Assembly: GCF_002140975.2 (NCBI RefSeq)
Contig: NZ_CP147247.1
Location: forward strand, 3,597,001-3,661,000
Direction of reading: 5' to 3'
DNA from: Enterococcus sp. 9E7_DIV0242
Lineage (GTDB): Bacteria > Bacillota > Bacilli > Lactobacillales > Enterococcaceae
DNA length: 64,000 bases
Shown here one piece after another: positions 10,578-20,407 of this stretch (the stretch's first letter is position 1; the number at the start of each line of letters is the position of its first letter). The notes below the pieces were generated by a model. It ran no database searches. It had not been told where the DNA came from and saw only the letters and a program-made list of their open reading frames with translations. Made by a program: the position numbers and the translations under genes.

Positions 10578-12026
10578 ATGATAAACATAGTGGATCAAAA
10601 AACAGGACCGATGATCAGCAGGTATATTTACGGGCATTTTGCTGAGCATTTGGGACGCTGTATCTATGATGGGCTTTATGTTGGGAAGGATTCGAGTATT
10701 CCGAATAAAAATGGCATGCGAACAGATGTGGTGGAAGCGTTGAAGGCCATTCAGATCCCTGTATTAAGGTGGCCAGGTGGCTGCTTTGCGGACGAATACC
10801 ATTGGAAAGATGGGATTGGCGCGATTGAGGAACGCAAGAAAATCGTCAATACCCATTGGGGCGGTGTGACAGAGACCAATCACTTCGGAACACATGAATT
10901 TTTTGAGCTGATCGATCAATTAGGCTGCGACGCATATATCAATGGTAATGTCGGCAGTGGAACGGTTCAGGAGATGCAAGAATGGGTCGAGTATATGACG
11001 ATGGCCGGTGAATCACCTATGTCAAGTCTCCGCCGTGAAAATGGCAGAGAGGAGCCTTGGGCGGTCAAGTTTTTCGGTGTCGGCAATGAATCGTGGGGCT
11101 GCGGCGGCAATATGCGGCCGCACTATTATGCGGATTTATATCGTCAATACCAGACCTATGTACGTCAGTATGACAAAGAAAAAATTTATAAGATCGCTTG
11201 TGGCCCGAATGTGGACGATTATGAATGGATGGAAGAGGTCATGAAGAGTGCCGCACCATTTATGGATGGGATCAGCTTACATCACTATGCCTTGACTGGT
11301 GCTTGGGAGGAAAAAGGTCCGGCCTTGAATTTTGTCGAAGAGCATTGGTGGTCGCTGATTGAAAGTGCGGAGAAAATGAATGAACTGATCACGAAGCATA
11401 CTACGATCATGGATAAATATGATCCGGAAAAACGAATAGGACTGATTATTGATGAGTGGGGTTCTTGGTTGGCGGTCGAGCCGGGAACAAATCCAGGATT
11501 TCTTTATCAGCAAAATACAATTCGTGATGCTATGGTAGCAGCTATTACCTTGAATATTTTCCATGCGCATGCAGAGCGGGTACAGATGGCGAATATTGCC
11601 CAAACGGTAAATGTACTCCAAGCAATGCTTTTGACAGAAGGCGCTGCAATGGTAAAAACACCGACTTACCACGTATTCGATTTGTATCAGGTTCATCAGG
11701 ATGCTCAGTATGTAGATAGTTATGGTCAAGGGAGTAAGAACCTCTCCTATACGATTTCCAAAAAGGGCAATCAGTTGAACCTCTCTATCTGCAATTATGC
11801 ACTTGAAGGCAACCAGCGCATCGACTTTCAGCTAGAATCATTGGTAAAAGGAGTCCAGTCGAGTCGCTACATATGTGGAGAAAAGATGGATAGCCACAAT
11901 GATTTTGAGCATCCGGAGGACATTGTGATTATTCCGTTTTCCGATTATAAAGTGGATGGACGTGTGCTAACTGTAATGATTCCGGCTAAAGCTGTTTTGA
12001 CGATTCAGCTGGAGCTGGCAGATTAA
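10578..12026 (+). CDS. abfA: Intracellular alpha-L-arabinofuranosidase, GH51 (copy 3 of 3)
   Basis: 482 residues. It belongs to a different GH51 subgroup from the other two copies, with the motif [30 protein letters not shown], acid/base [11 protein letters not shown] (about E171) and nucleophile IIDEWGSW (about E293). This subgroup includes the classical Bacillus AbfA enzymes. No signal peptide. It starts 12 bp after the GH43 gene and is followed directly by a small Cys-rich gene. Confidence 0.93.
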   Translation: MINIVDQKTGPMISRYIYGHFAEHLGRCIYDGLYVGKDSSIPNKNGMRTDVVEALKAIQIPVLRWPGGCFADEYHWKDGIGAIEERKKIVNTHWGGVTETNHFGTHEFFELIDQLGCDAYINGNVGSGTVQEMQEWVEYMTMAGESPMSSLRRENGREEPWAVKFFGVGNESWGCGGNMRPHYYADLYRQYQTYVRQYDKEKIYKIACGPNVDDYEWMEEVMKSAAPFMDGISLHHYALTGAWEEKGPALNFVEEHWWSLIESAEKMNELITKHTTIMDKYDPEKRIGLIIDEWGSWLAVEPGTNPGFLYQQNTIRDAMVAAITLNIFHAHAERVQMANIAQTVNVLQAMLLTEGAAMVKTPTYHVFDLYQVHQDAQYVDSYGQGSKNLSYTISKKGNQLNLSICNYALEGNQRIDFQLESLVKGVQSSRYICGEKMDSHNDFEHPEDIVIIPFSDYKVDGRVLTVMIPAKAVLTIQLELAD

Positions 12027-12263
12027 ATGGGCTGCGTTCGTTGTGAGCAGCAGCAGGCAGCACAAGCAGTGGACGTTGAGCAATTGATCATGGAACAGCT
12101 TGCGTTAGAGCCTATGATTGTATCAGCGGAGATAAGGCAGCAGCGAATGAATTGTTGTGAGAGCTGTTCTATGCGTGTCAACGATACCTGCACAGGCTGC
12201 GGCTGCTATTATAAGTTCAGAGCATCGCTACCTTCAAAAAGGTGTCCAATCGGCAATTGGTAG
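12027..12263 (+). CDS. Small Cys-rich protein, probably metal-binding (DUF6171-like)
   Basis: 78 residues. It contains a CVRC pair near the start, and in the second half closely spaced cysteines in NCCESC, DTCTGCGCYY and KRCPIGNW, suggesting one or two zinc or iron-sulfur sites. The C-terminal CPIG(N/K)W ending resembles the DUF6171 family as I remember it; this is not checked. The ATG follows the GH51 stop codon with no gap, so it is in the operon and probably translationally coupled. Its role in arabinan use is unknown. Confidence 0.7.
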   Translation: MGCVRCEQQQAAQAVDVEQLIMEQLALEPMIVSAEIRQQRMNCCESCSMRVNDTCTGCGCYYKFRASLPSKRCPIGNW

Positions 12264-12273
12264 TTATTTTTAA

Positions 12274-12330
12274 AAGTACGTACAAATGTTTTTTAAATCA
12301 ATTTACATGTACGTACAAAAATGCTATAAT
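12274..12330 (+). promoter_or_regulatory. araBDA promoter with two AraR operators
   Basis: -35 TTTACA (12302-12307), a 17-bp spacer and -10 TATAAT (12325-12330). Two sites with core GTACGTAC followed by AAA are centred at 12279.5 and 12312.5, 33 bp or about three helical turns apart. The downstream one lies between the -35 and -10 boxes, so bound AraR would block polymerase directly. The arrangement parallels the paired AraR operators of Bacillus subtilis ara promoters. Confidence 0.85.
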
Positions 12331-12379
12331 TCTTCTTGAAGGAAACATTCTTTCAAGGAGAATTTTTTTTAGGAACAAT

Positions 12380-12393
12380 TGAAAACGTATACA
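12380..12393 (+). promoter_or_regulatory. Candidate CcpA cre site in the araB leader
   Basis: TGAAAACGTATACA matches the cre consensus with one mismatch. It lies about 50 bp downstream of the -10 box and just before the AGGAGG site of araB, a position suited to roadblock repression when a preferred sugar is present. Confidence 0.6.
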
Positions 12394-12404
12394 GGAGGAT
12401 CGAT

Positions 12405-14006
12405 ATGGATACGAAAACAGCAAAAGAGTCGGTTATTCAGGGAAAAACATCACTGGGAATCGAGCTTGGCTCAACGCGAATCAAGGCAGTGCTGATCGAT
12501 GAAAAGCAGCAGCCTATCGCTTCGGGGAGTCATGAGTGGGAAAATCAATTGATCGATGGTATTTGGACATACAGCTTAGAGGAAATCTGGAACGGATTAC
12601 AAACTAGTTATCAGGCGTTGAAGGTAGATGTTCGAGAAAAGTTTGATACGGAATTAACGAAAATCGGCGCGATCGGGTTTAGTGCAATGATGCATGGCTA
12701 TATGGCATTTGATCAGTCTGGCGAATTACTGGTTCCTTTTCGCACGTGGCGAAATTCAATTACCGCTGATGCTGAAAAAGAACTGACTGAGCTGTTTCAT
12801 TACAACATTCCACAGCGTTGGAGTATTGCTCATTTGTATCAAGCGATTTTAAATCAGGAAACACATGTTAAGGATGTTGCGTTCTTTACAACATTAGCCG
12901 GCTATGTCCATTGGCAGCTGACGGGTAAGAAAGTACTGGGCGTTGGTGATGCTTCCGGAATGTTTCCGATTGATCCAAAAATAAGAAATTATGATGAACA
13001 GATGCTTGCTATTTTTGATCAAAAAGTGGCGGAGCATCAGTACCCTTGGCAACTAAAACAGATTTTACCAGAGGTGTTGGTTGCCGGAGAAGCTGCCGGG
13101 ATATTGACCGCAGAAGGTGCTAAGCTACTTGATCCATCAGGTAGTCTGGAAGCAGGGATTCCACTGTGTCCGCCGGAAGGGGATGCCGGAACTGGGATGG
13201 CGGCGACGAACAGTGTAGCCGTACGGACAGGGAATGTTTCTGCCGGTACTTCTGTTTTTGCGATGATCGTCTTAGAAAAAGAACTGAAAAAGGTTCATCC
13301 GGAGTTAGATATGGTAACCACGCCAGCTGGCGATCTTGTAGCGATGGTTCATGCAAATAACTGTTCTTCAGATATCAATGCGTGGGTCAATATTTTCCGA
13401 GAATTTGCAAAAGCAAGTGGTTTTGAAATCAGTACTGAAAAGCTATATGAAGTACTGTTCCGACAAGCGTTGACGGGTGATCCGGATTGTGGCGGCTTAT
13501 TGTCTTATGGCTATTTCTCAGGAGAGAATATCACACATATGCCGGAAGGTCGTCCCTTATTTGTACGGACACCTGACAGCAACTTCAATTTAGCTAATTT
13601 TATGCGTGTTCATTTATTCTCTGCCTTTGGTGCTTTGCATATGGGAATGGAAATTCTTGTTGAGGAAGAACGGGTAGCGATCGATAAGGTACTGGGACAT
13701 GGCGGTATTTTCAAAACAGAAGGTGTGGCACAGAAAATTCTGGCGGCAGCGATGAATACCCCTGTTTCTTTGATGGAAACGGCTGGCGAAGGTGGTGCTT
13801 GGGGGATTGCTTTACTAGCCGATTATTTACAGCACGCTACATCTGATTTGAGCTTAGCTGATTATTTAGATCAACAAGTATTTGGGCAAAATGAAGGCGT
13901 TGAAGTAGCGCCTGATCCAGCTGATGTTGAAGGCTTCAATCTTTTCATGAAGCGATATGAAGCGGGTCTGCCGATTGAAAAAGCAGCAATTGAATTTTTG
14001 AATTAG
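12405..14006 (+). CDS. araB: L-ribulokinase (FGGY family)
   Basis: About 533 residues. FGGY-kinase features include the N-terminal phosphate motif [13 protein letters not shown], the substrate segment [18 protein letters not shown], and the second-domain nucleotide motif [10 protein letters not shown]. It phosphorylates L-ribulose to L-ribulose-5-phosphate. The ATG at 12405 is chosen because AGGAGG (12393-12398) precedes it; the in-frame ATG at 12336 would leave a long non-homologous extension. First gene of araB-araD-araA under the AraR/CcpA promoter. Xylulokinase is the main alternative, but context favours AraB. Confidence 0.9.
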   Translation: MDTKTAKESVIQGKTSLGIELGSTRIKAVLIDEKQQPIASGSHEWENQLIDGIWTYSLEEIWNGLQTSYQALKVDVREKFDTELTKIGAIGFSAMMHGYMAFDQSGELLVPFRTWRNSITADAEKELTELFHYNIPQRWSIAHLYQAILNQETHVKDVAFFTTLAGYVHWQLTGKKVLGVGDASGMFPIDPKIRNYDEQMLAIFDQKVAEHQYPWQLKQILPEVLVAGEAAGILTAEGAKLLDPSGSLEAGIPLCPPEGDAGTGMAATNSVAVRTGNVSAGTSVFAMIVLEKELKKVHPELDMVTTPAGDLVAMVHANNCSSDINAWVNIFREFAKASGFEISTEKLYEVLFRQALTGDPDCGGLLSYGYFSGENITHMPEGRPLFVRTPDSNFNLANFMRVHLFSAFGALHMGMEILVEEERVAIDKVLGHGGIFKTEGVAQKILAAAMNTPVSLMETAGEGGAWGIALLADYLQHATSDLSLADYLDQQVFGQNEGVEVAPDPADVEGFNLFMKRYEAGLPIEKAAIEFLN

Positions 14007-14048
14007 GTCAATAAAGTCTCGTTAGTAATGAAACAAGGAGGGAACCAA

Positions 14049-14744
14049 ATGCTGGAAGCATTGAAGGAAGAAGTTTTTTACGCCAATCTGGAACTGCCAA
14101 AACAAGGACTGATCAAATATACGTGGGGCAATGTCAGTGGAATCGATCGGGAAAAAGGCTTGTTTGTTATCAAGCCATCCGGGGTTGATTATGAAACGTT
14201 GAAGCCGGCAGATATGGTGGTCTGTGATTTAGAAGGTAACGTGGTTGAAGGAGCAATGAATCCTTCGTCCGATACACCGACCCATGCTGTTCTTTATAAA
14301 AAGTATAGTGAAATTGGTGGAATCGTCCATACTCATTCGACTTGGGCGACGATTTGGGCCCAGGCTGGATTGGATGTGCCAGCGATGGGGACGACCCATG
14401 CAGATACATTTTACGGCAGCGTTCCATGTGCGCGTTTTCTTACGCAAGAAGAAATCGATAACGGGTACGAGAAAGAAACAGGAAATGTCATTATTGAGAC
14501 CTTTGAAAAACGCAGGATCGATCCAATGGAAGTTCCGGGTGTTCTCCTACACGGGCATGGGCCATTTACATGGGGAAAAACAGCGGACAGCGCAGTGATG
14601 AATGCAGTCGTTTTAGATGAGGTTTGCAAGATGAATCTTTTCGCTCGTCAGTTGAATCATTTTTCAGAAGAGCTGCCTCAGCGAATTTTAGATAAACACT
14701 ATTTACGTAAGCATGGCAAGGATGCCTATTACGGACAAAAATAG
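14049..14744 (+). CDS. araD: L-ribulose-5-phosphate 4-epimerase
   Basis: 231 residues, class-II aldolase fold. Visible are the substrate motif WGNVSG, KPSGVDY, the metal-binding HTHSTWAT and a later HGHGPFTWG. It converts L-ribulose-5-phosphate to D-xylulose-5-phosphate, which enters the pentose phosphate or phosphoketolase route. The ATG at 14049 follows AAGGAGG; the longer frame from 14028 would place that site within the coding sequence. It lies 42 bp after araB. Confidence 0.95.
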   Translation: MLEALKEEVFYANLELPKQGLIKYTWGNVSGIDREKGLFVIKPSGVDYETLKPADMVVCDLEGNVVEGAMNPSSDTPTHAVLYKKYSEIGGIVHTHSTWATIWAQAGLDVPAMGTTHADTFYGSVPCARFLTQEEIDNGYEKETGNVIIETFEKRRIDPMEVPGVLLHGHGPFTWGKTADSAVMNAVVLDEVCKMNLFARQLNHFSEELPQRILDKHYLRKHGKDAYYGQK

Positions 14745-14869
14745 ACAACGAAAACAGGAAAAACAGTCAGCACAAATCATTGCTTAGACCAACAATCAAA
14801 AACAGTTGGCAGAAGATAAGGACGACCGTTGACTTAAAAAAGAACCCCATAATAGAAAGGAAGAAAGAG

Positions 14870-16294
14870 ATGTTAACAATCGATCAGAAAGAATTTTGGT
14901 TTGTAGTAGGTTCGCAACACTTATATGGAGAAGAAGCGTTACAGGAAGTACGAGCGCACGCAGAGGAAATGGTCAAATCTTTGAACGACAGTGGCACTTT
15001 ACCTTACCCAATCAAACTACAGGAGTTAGCTGTGACTCCGGACACCATCACGAAAATCATGAAAGAGGTCAACTATCGGGATGAAGTAGCGGGTGTGATC
15101 ACTTGGATGCATACATTTTCACCTGCGAAAATGTGGATACGAGGAACAAAATTATTACAAAAACCGCTCCTTCATTTGGCGACACAATACAATGAAAGTA
15201 TTCCGTGGCAAACGATCGATATGGACTTTATGAACTTGAATCAGGCGGCACATGGAGATCGAGAGTACGGTTTTATCAATGCCCGTTTGAAAAAACAAAA
15301 CAAAGTAGTGATTGGTTATTGGAAACGCTCAGAGGTTCAAAAGCAAATTGCTGAATGGATGGATGTAGCGGTTGCCTTCAATGAAAGCTTCAATATCAAG
15401 GTTGCTCGTTTCGGTGATAATATGCGAAATGTGGCCGTGACTGAAGGTGACAAAGTGGAAGCTCAGATTCAATTTGGCTGGGTTGTTGATTATTACGGTA
15501 TCGGTGATTTAGTGCAATATGTAGATGCGGTCAAAGAGGAAGAAATCGATGCGCTGTTCGAAGAATACAAAGAAGTATATGACTTCGACTATGGTGATTA
15601 TGCACAGGATAAATGGGAAGCCCATGTCAAGGTTCAGGCTCGTCAGGAAATCGGGATACGTCGTTTCCTTGAAGCAGGTAACTATAATGCATTCAGCTCA
15701 AACTTTGAAGACCTGTACGGCATGCAGCAGCTGCCGGGATTGGCTGTCCAACGTTTGATGGCAGAAGGTTATGGTTTTGCCGGTGAGGGTGACTGGAAAA
15801 CAGCAGCAATCGACCGTTTGATGAAGGTTATGGCTAGAAATGAAAATACTGGCTTTATGGAAGATTACACCTATGAGATGGCTGCTGGACAAGAAGCAAT
15901 TCTTCAATCACATATGATGGAGGTCGATCCAAGCTTAGCAAATAATAAACCGAAAATCGTTGTTTCACCGCTTTCTATGGGTGATCGCGAAGATCCGGCA
16001 CGCTTGGTATTTGATGGAAAAGCAGGAGCGGGCGTCGTTGTTTCTATGGCAGATTTTGGCACACACTACAAACTGTTGATCAATGAGGTTGATCTGTTTG
16101 AACCAACAGAAGCGGCACCGAAATTACCGGTAGCACGTGTGATGTGGAAACCGAAACCAGATTTCCATGAGGGAATCAAATCGTGGATCGAAACAGGTGG
16201 TGGTCACCATACTGTTGTGTCCTTGAATCTGACATCCGATCAGATCGAAACATGGGCGAAGTTGGTTGATTTGGAATATGTAACAATCAAATAG
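14870..16294 (+). CDS. araA: L-arabinose isomerase
   Basis: 474 residues, normal length for AraA. It begins with the family-typical [17 protein letters not shown] and has [13 protein letters not shown], the Glu-containing GEGDWKTAA and, near the C-terminus, GGGHHTVVS. It interconverts L-arabinose and L-ribulose. The ATG at 14870 with AAGGAAG upstream fits the family start; the frame open from 14780 adds 30 unrelated residues. A 125-bp spacer separates it from araD with no terminator, so it is probably in the same transcript. A strong terminator follows. Confidence 0.96.
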   Translation: MLTIDQKEFWFVVGSQHLYGEEALQEVRAHAEEMVKSLNDSGTLPYPIKLQELAVTPDTITKIMKEVNYRDEVAGVITWMHTFSPAKMWIRGTKLLQKPLLHLATQYNESIPWQTIDMDFMNLNQAAHGDREYGFINARLKKQNKVVIGYWKRSEVQKQIAEWMDVAVAFNESFNIKVARFGDNMRNVAVTEGDKVEAQIQFGWVVDYYGIGDLVQYVDAVKEEEIDALFEEYKEVYDFDYGDYAQDKWEAHVKVQARQEIGIRRFLEAGNYNAFSSNFEDLYGMQQLPGLAVQRLMAEGYGFAGEGDWKTAAIDRLMKVMARNENTGFMEDYTYEMAAGQEAILQSHMMEVDPSLANNKPKIVVSPLSMGDREDPARLVFDGKAGAGVVVSMADFGTHYKLLINEVDLFEPTEAAPKLPVARVMWKPKPDFHEGIKSWIETGGGHHTVVSLNLTSDQIETWAKLVDLEYVTIK

Positions 16295-16301
16295 CTTTAA
16301 C

Positions 16302-16347
16302 AATGGCGGGGATGTTCGGTGATAGACGGATACCCCGTCATTTTTTA
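16302..16347 (+). terminator. Terminator after araA
   Basis: AATGGCGGGG (16302-16311) pairs with CCCCGTCATT (16333-16342, one G-U pair), and a run of T follows. Confidence 0.85.
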
Positions 16348-16485
16348 TATAGAAGGGAAAGGAAGAGCGGCTGTGCAAAGTGCCAAATTTGATACAGCAA
16401 CTTGTCTAAGGCGATTGGTTGGTTAAGCCCTTTCATTTCTTTTTGTTGTATAATTACCTTAGTAAAAAGAGAGAGGACGGAAAAT

Positions 16486-17514
16486 ATGGAAATCATCAAA
16501 AAATCATTCGGTAAGAATGCCCAATTGTTTATCCTGAAAAATGATAGAGGAACAGAGTTGGCTGTGTCAGACCAAGGTGCTCGTGTCGTGTCCTTAAAAG
16601 TTATGGTGGATGGGGAACTGCGTGAGACGATTTTAGGTTTTGACTCAGCAGAGGAATATCTGGAAAAAGATCCATACATCGGTTCATCTGTTGGTCGGTT
16701 CGCAGGAAGGATCAAACACGGAAAGTTTTCAATCGATGGTGACGAATACCAAGTAACGATCGATCCTGAAACAGGGCATAATCTTCATGGCGGCTACGGC
16801 TTTGATAAATATACTTGGCAAGCCTCAGAAGAGGTAAAACAAGACCGCGTATCTGTCATTTTTACTTTAGAAAGTAAAGATGCGGATCAAGGCTTCCCTG
16901 GCAATCTGTCAGTAACAGTCAAGTACAGTTTAACTAGTGAGAATGAATGGGTCATCCATTATTCTGCGACAACAGATAAAGCGACGATTTATAACCCAAC
17001 AAATCATGTCTATTTCAATTTGACAGGTGACCCCTCTCAAGCAATCGATGATCATATCCTACAAATGAATGCCGATCGCTATGTAGAAGTGACAGGAGAG
17101 GTTATTCCGACAGGAAAGCTTGTTGAAGTAGAAGGAACAGTCTTTGACTTTACCAAAGGCAAAAAAATGTCAGAACTTTTCGCAGGCGTTGCTTCTGAAT
17201 CAAGTGGTATCGATGGCTTGGACCATCCGTTTATTTTAACGACTGAAGCCCCTCAAGCGACATTGATTTCTCCTGATAAGAGAGTGACGATTGAAATGAC
17301 CACAGATGCACCATCCGTGGTGGTCTTCACTGCTAACTTTGGCGCTGGAGGTCCGGAGTTGCATGGGAAGAAGCTTGCTGATCACGGTGGAATCACAATG
17401 GAAACACAAGTACCGCCTGGCGTAACAGATTATCCTGAATGGGGTGATGTGGTTCTGAGACCGGGAGAAGTTTTTGAAAGCGAAACAGTTTTTAAAGTGC
17501 TTGTGGAAGAGTAA
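16486..17514 (+). CDS. galM: Aldose 1-epimerase (mutarotase)
   Basis: About 342 residues. GalM features include VGRFAGRIKHGKF, HNLHGGYGFDK with the conserved His, NPTNHVYFNL and the C-terminal METQVPPGVTDY. It interconverts alpha and beta anomers of aldoses, probably helping arabinose enter AraA. The ATG at 16486 follows GAGAGGACGG. A TATAAT box at 16449-16454 suggests its own promoter downstream of the araA terminator. Terminators lie on both sides. Confidence 0.93.
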   Translation: MEIIKKSFGKNAQLFILKNDRGTELAVSDQGARVVSLKVMVDGELRETILGFDSAEEYLEKDPYIGSSVGRFAGRIKHGKFSIDGDEYQVTIDPETGHNLHGGYGFDKYTWQASEEVKQDRVSVIFTLESKDADQGFPGNLSVTVKYSLTSENEWVIHYSATTDKATIYNPTNHVYFNLTGDPSQAIDDHILQMNADRYVEVTGEVIPTGKLVEVEGTVFDFTKGKKMSELFAGVASESSGIDGLDHPFILTTEAPQATLISPDKRVTIEMTTDAPSVVVFTANFGAGGPELHGKKLADHGGITMETQVPPGVTDYPEWGDVVLRPGEVFESETVFKVLVEE

Positions 17515-17556
17515 AGTACCCTGTTTTCAGCAAGATTATATTATGAAAAAGTGCAG

Positions 17557-17590
17557 AACCGTGAGACTATTAAAAATCTCACGGTTTTTA
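17557..17590 (+). terminator. Terminator after galM
   Basis: AACCGTGAGA (17557-17566) pairs perfectly with TCTCACGGTT (17577-17586), followed by T residues. Confidence 0.88.
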
Positions 17591-18265
17591 TTGAGAAAAA
17601 AATTGAAAATGGAAATTTTTTTCGGAAGGAATGATATGATATTCATCTGAAAAAATCCTAGTTGAATATTTTAACTGAAAATCATTAAGAAAAAAGTAAA
17701 GACCTTACGTTCCTTTTAGTTTTTGAAAAGAATGGGATATTCGTCTTTTTTAATTGTATATATTTTGTCTTTTTTACAAGAGTAAAAACTTGTTATAAAA
17801 GGCATACTTATTTTTTCTTTGTTTTTTTATCAGATAGACGTAGCATGACTTTATTTTCAAAGAAAATAACTATTTTTTTGAGTAATGACTATAATTTGTA
17901 AGAAGTCAATAGTATACTTATGAGATAATAGAACGGATTCCCGAACAGTTATTATTTCAATAATAGGACATGCCTGAAGAAATCTAGTGATGAATATCTT
18001 TATGGTCATTATGGATTTCATCATCAGAAAAGAGAGTTTCGTAGAACTAGTTTACTTTTATTAAAATGCAAATACCTTTGATCTTTTCAGGATTCTCTAG
18101 TTGATTTTCTGAAAGTATAATAAAAAAAGGAAAAATAGAGAAGGAGGGAAGCTATTTTTATGAAATCAATGCCTTGGTTTTGTTGGGTGCTTTTTAGGTG
18201 TGATTTCGTTAGCTCAGAATGTATGTAGTCTCTGATTCATTATGTTGTTGGAAAAAGGAGAAAGT
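17591..18265 (+). other. AT-rich intergenic stretch with a decayed mini-ORF
   Basis: The 675 bases hold no convincing full gene. Near the end, AAGGAGGG precedes an ATG at 18160 that opens a 22-codon frame to TAG at 18226. Shifting frame after its sixth codon gives a hydrophobic run (GCFLGVISLAQNV), so this looks like a small membrane protein gene broken by a frameshift. A TATAAT box lies at about 18116. The rest is very A/T-rich with no clear structure. Confidence 0.4.
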
Positions 18266-19786
18266 ATGAACAAAAAAAATTTAAAGGAAAGAACAAGTCT
18301 CGGATTGTTTTTAACAGAAAAGAAATTTTATGCATTGTTTTGCTTCTTGATCATCGCACTCACCTATTGGCCTAAAATTGTATTTGAAAATTATTCTATC
18401 GATACGGAAGATTTTATAGCTAATGGTAAAGAAAATGGCTTCATGCAATGGTTATCTATTGGTCGTTATGGGTTGTTTCTGATGAAACAATTTATTACCG
18501 GCTATGAGTTAAATATAAGGGTTGCCAATGTTGTGACATATACTATTTTATGTGTAATAGTGATTTATTTAGGCTACATATTTTTTCAAGTTTGTGGTGG
18601 GCTGTCCGCTTCGGAGCTAAGTGTTATTCCGTTATTGTTCAGTACCTCAGCTATTTTACTTGAGCAGTTCAACTTTGTTTTACAAAGTGTGGAAGTTGCA
18701 TTTTCTTACTTGCTCATTTTTTTATCTGTCCATTTGATTTATTTGTCAACTGAAAGAAAAAATGGCGCATATTTAATAGGCAGTGTGCTTTTTTGTGTTA
18801 TGGGCTTCTCTGTGTATCCCTCGAACTATGTCGCATTTGTCGCTTTTTCTATCATGGTGATTCTGTGTTTGCTGATCAATATGGCGCAGCTTAGTTTTAC
18901 ACAATACTTGATTTTTATTTCGCCATACGTAGTAGTTTTTGTTGTCAGTCTTATTTTGAATAATCTTCTATTTCAGTTGTTTCTTACTCTTTATGATGCG
19001 CCTAAAATAGATTATGTAGAATCAGGAATTATTTGGGGTAAAAAACCTCTTGGAAAGATCTTTGAAGGGATGGGGACTGAACTTGAAAAAATTTATCTTT
19101 CTCCTAATAATGTGTATTATACGTATGCATTACCTTTAGGAATCATTCTAACGATTTTTCTGTTACTTACCAGAACTAAAAATCGATTATGGCTAATGTT
19201 TTCAGCCTTAGGATTATTGCTTGTAAGTAATGCCAATATCTTTGTTCTCGGTCAAATTGGACCTGTGCGTACATTGGCTCCTGTTCTACCGCTGTTTACA
19301 GCATTTCTCTATCTTTTTGTATCTCATCGGATATCAAAATGGCCTGTTAAAGTAGCTGTTTTTTGTTTCGCGATATTCTTTGGGGGTATACAGATGAAGC
19401 AAACCAATCATTTTGGCATACAGGAAAAGAACAAATTTCAAGAAGAGGTAGCGTATGTTCAACAAATAACGGATAAACTAAAAAATCAAGGAGTAACCGA
19501 TCTATCGGCGTATAAATTAGTTGCTTTGGGTGCAAAACATTTTCCTGTGGATGATGAAGATTACCAAGGCGATGTGCTGGGAAAAAGCTTTTTTGAATGG
19601 GATCATGGGTCGTCTATTGGTTCAAGCGGTCGAATCGGAGGATTCCTCAACACTTTAGGATATAAGGTACAGAAAATTAATGCAAAGGATTATAAAAAGG
19701 CACAACAGAACGTGCAGGAGCAGCCGATGCAAGTAGATGACGTAAGGGTAGTTGATGATTTGATTATCATAAAAATAAGTGGTTAA
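18266..19786 (+). CDS. Polytopic membrane glycosyltransferase-like protein (GtrII-like)
   Basis: About 506 residues with roughly ten membrane segments from residue 25 to 360, then a soluble C-terminal region of about 130 residues. The early segment TYWPKIVFENYSIDTEDF, followed by GRYGLFLMKQF, resembles the glucosyltransferase GtrII family, which adds glucosyl groups to cell-envelope polymers on the outer face of the membrane. No bactoprenol glucosyltransferase or flippase gene is nearby. ATG at 18266 follows AAAAGGAGAAAG. A terminator follows. The exact substrate is unknown. Confidence 0.65.
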   Translation: MNKKNLKERTSLGLFLTEKKFYALFCFLIIALTYWPKIVFENYSIDTEDFIANGKENGFMQWLSIGRYGLFLMKQFITGYELNIRVANVVTYTILCVIVIYLGYIFFQVCGGLSASELSVIPLLFSTSAILLEQFNFVLQSVEVAFSYLLIFLSVHLIYLSTERKNGAYLIGSVLFCVMGFSVYPSNYVAFVAFSIMVILCLLINMAQLSFTQYLIFISPYVVVFVVSLILNNLLFQLFLTLYDAPKIDYVESGIIWGKKPLGKIFEGMGTELEKIYLSPNNVYYTYALPLGIILTIFLLLTRTKNRLWLMFSALGLLLVSNANIFVLGQIGPVRTLAPVLPLFTAFLYLFVSHRISKWPVKVAVFCFAIFFGGIQMKQTNHFGIQEKNKFQEEVAYVQQITDKLKNQGVTDLSAYKLVALGAKHFPVDDEDYQGDVLGKSFFEWDHGSSIGSSGRIGGFLNTLGYKVQKINAKDYKKAQQNVQEQPMQVDDVRVVDDLIIIKISG

Positions 19787-19801
19787 TAAGTAGTAAATTT
19801 A

Positions 19802-19828
19802 GGCATGCGAATCAGCATGTCTTTTTTT
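19802..19828 (+). terminator. Terminator after the GtrII-like gene
   Basis: GGCATGC (19802-19808) pairs with GCATGTC (19815-19821, one G-U), followed by seven T. Confidence 0.75.
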
Positions 19829-19998
19829 ATTGGGCTACATATCCTTCCTGTGATAATAGTCATGCAACAGAATATAATAATTATTGAATTCTTGAAATGA
19901 ATGATAAAATACTTTGAAGTTGAAAAACTAGTTTTTAAGTTTGTTTTATATTGCATTTATCTATTTGCTATCTTAAACTAAATAAAAGGGGTGTTTTT

Positions 19999-20220
19999 AT
20001 GGCATATCATACGTATGAATTTTTGCGAAAACGTCGAAATGAACCTAAATGGCGGGACGCCTATCTGGCTGCAAGAAACAAACGGATTATTCTATTTTTG
20101 GTAATGGGGAATTTACTATTTTGGGGTGCTATTGCATGGAGATACATTGAGAACAACGACATAGATATCATGAGTTATATTGAAAAAATGAAACAGGCGA
20201 TTACGAATGTTTTAGAATAG
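19999..20220 (+). CDS. Small single-pass membrane protein
   Basis: 73 residues. A positively charged N-terminal half (FLRKRRNEPKWRD) precedes one hydrophobic segment (IILFLVMGNLLFWGAIAW, about residues 30-47) and a short acidic/helical tail. By the positive-inside rule the N-terminus is cytoplasmic. A TTTTTATGG start follows AAAAGGGG, and a terminator comes soon after, so it is a monocistronic unit. I do not recognise the family. Confidence 0.6.
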   Translation: MAYHTYEFLRKRRNEPKWRDAYLAARNKRIILFLVMGNLLFWGAIAWRYIENNDIDIMSYIEKMKQAITNVLE

Positions 20221-20326
20221 CTATTTTTATAAAGTGCTGGAAAGATTTCAATAGCAGAGTAAAGTGATGATAGTATATGAGGATTCGATTTAGTAATGAA
20301 TACTATAAGAATTTTGAGGTATATAA

Positions 20327-20356
20327 AACCGGGAGATTATTAAAATCTCTCGGTTT
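20327..20356 (+). terminator. Terminator after the small membrane protein gene
   Basis: AACCGGGAGA pairs with TCTCTCGGTT around an 8-10 nt loop, and T residues follow. The stem resembles the galM terminator. Confidence 0.82.
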
Positions 20357-20407
20357 TTCGGCTTTGTTTCAAAGGGTGTGTTATGCTAGTAAAGAGGAGC
20401 TGAGGAT

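Noticed and set aside
12336..12404. N-terminal extension of AraB from the ATG at 12336
   Set aside because: It would begin just 6 bp after the -10 box and swallow the cre site and the AGGAGG site; the ATG at 12405 is far better.
14780..14869. 30-residue N-terminal extension of arabinose isomerase
   Set aside because: The extension does not match the family start, and a well-spaced ribosome site precedes the ATG at 14870.
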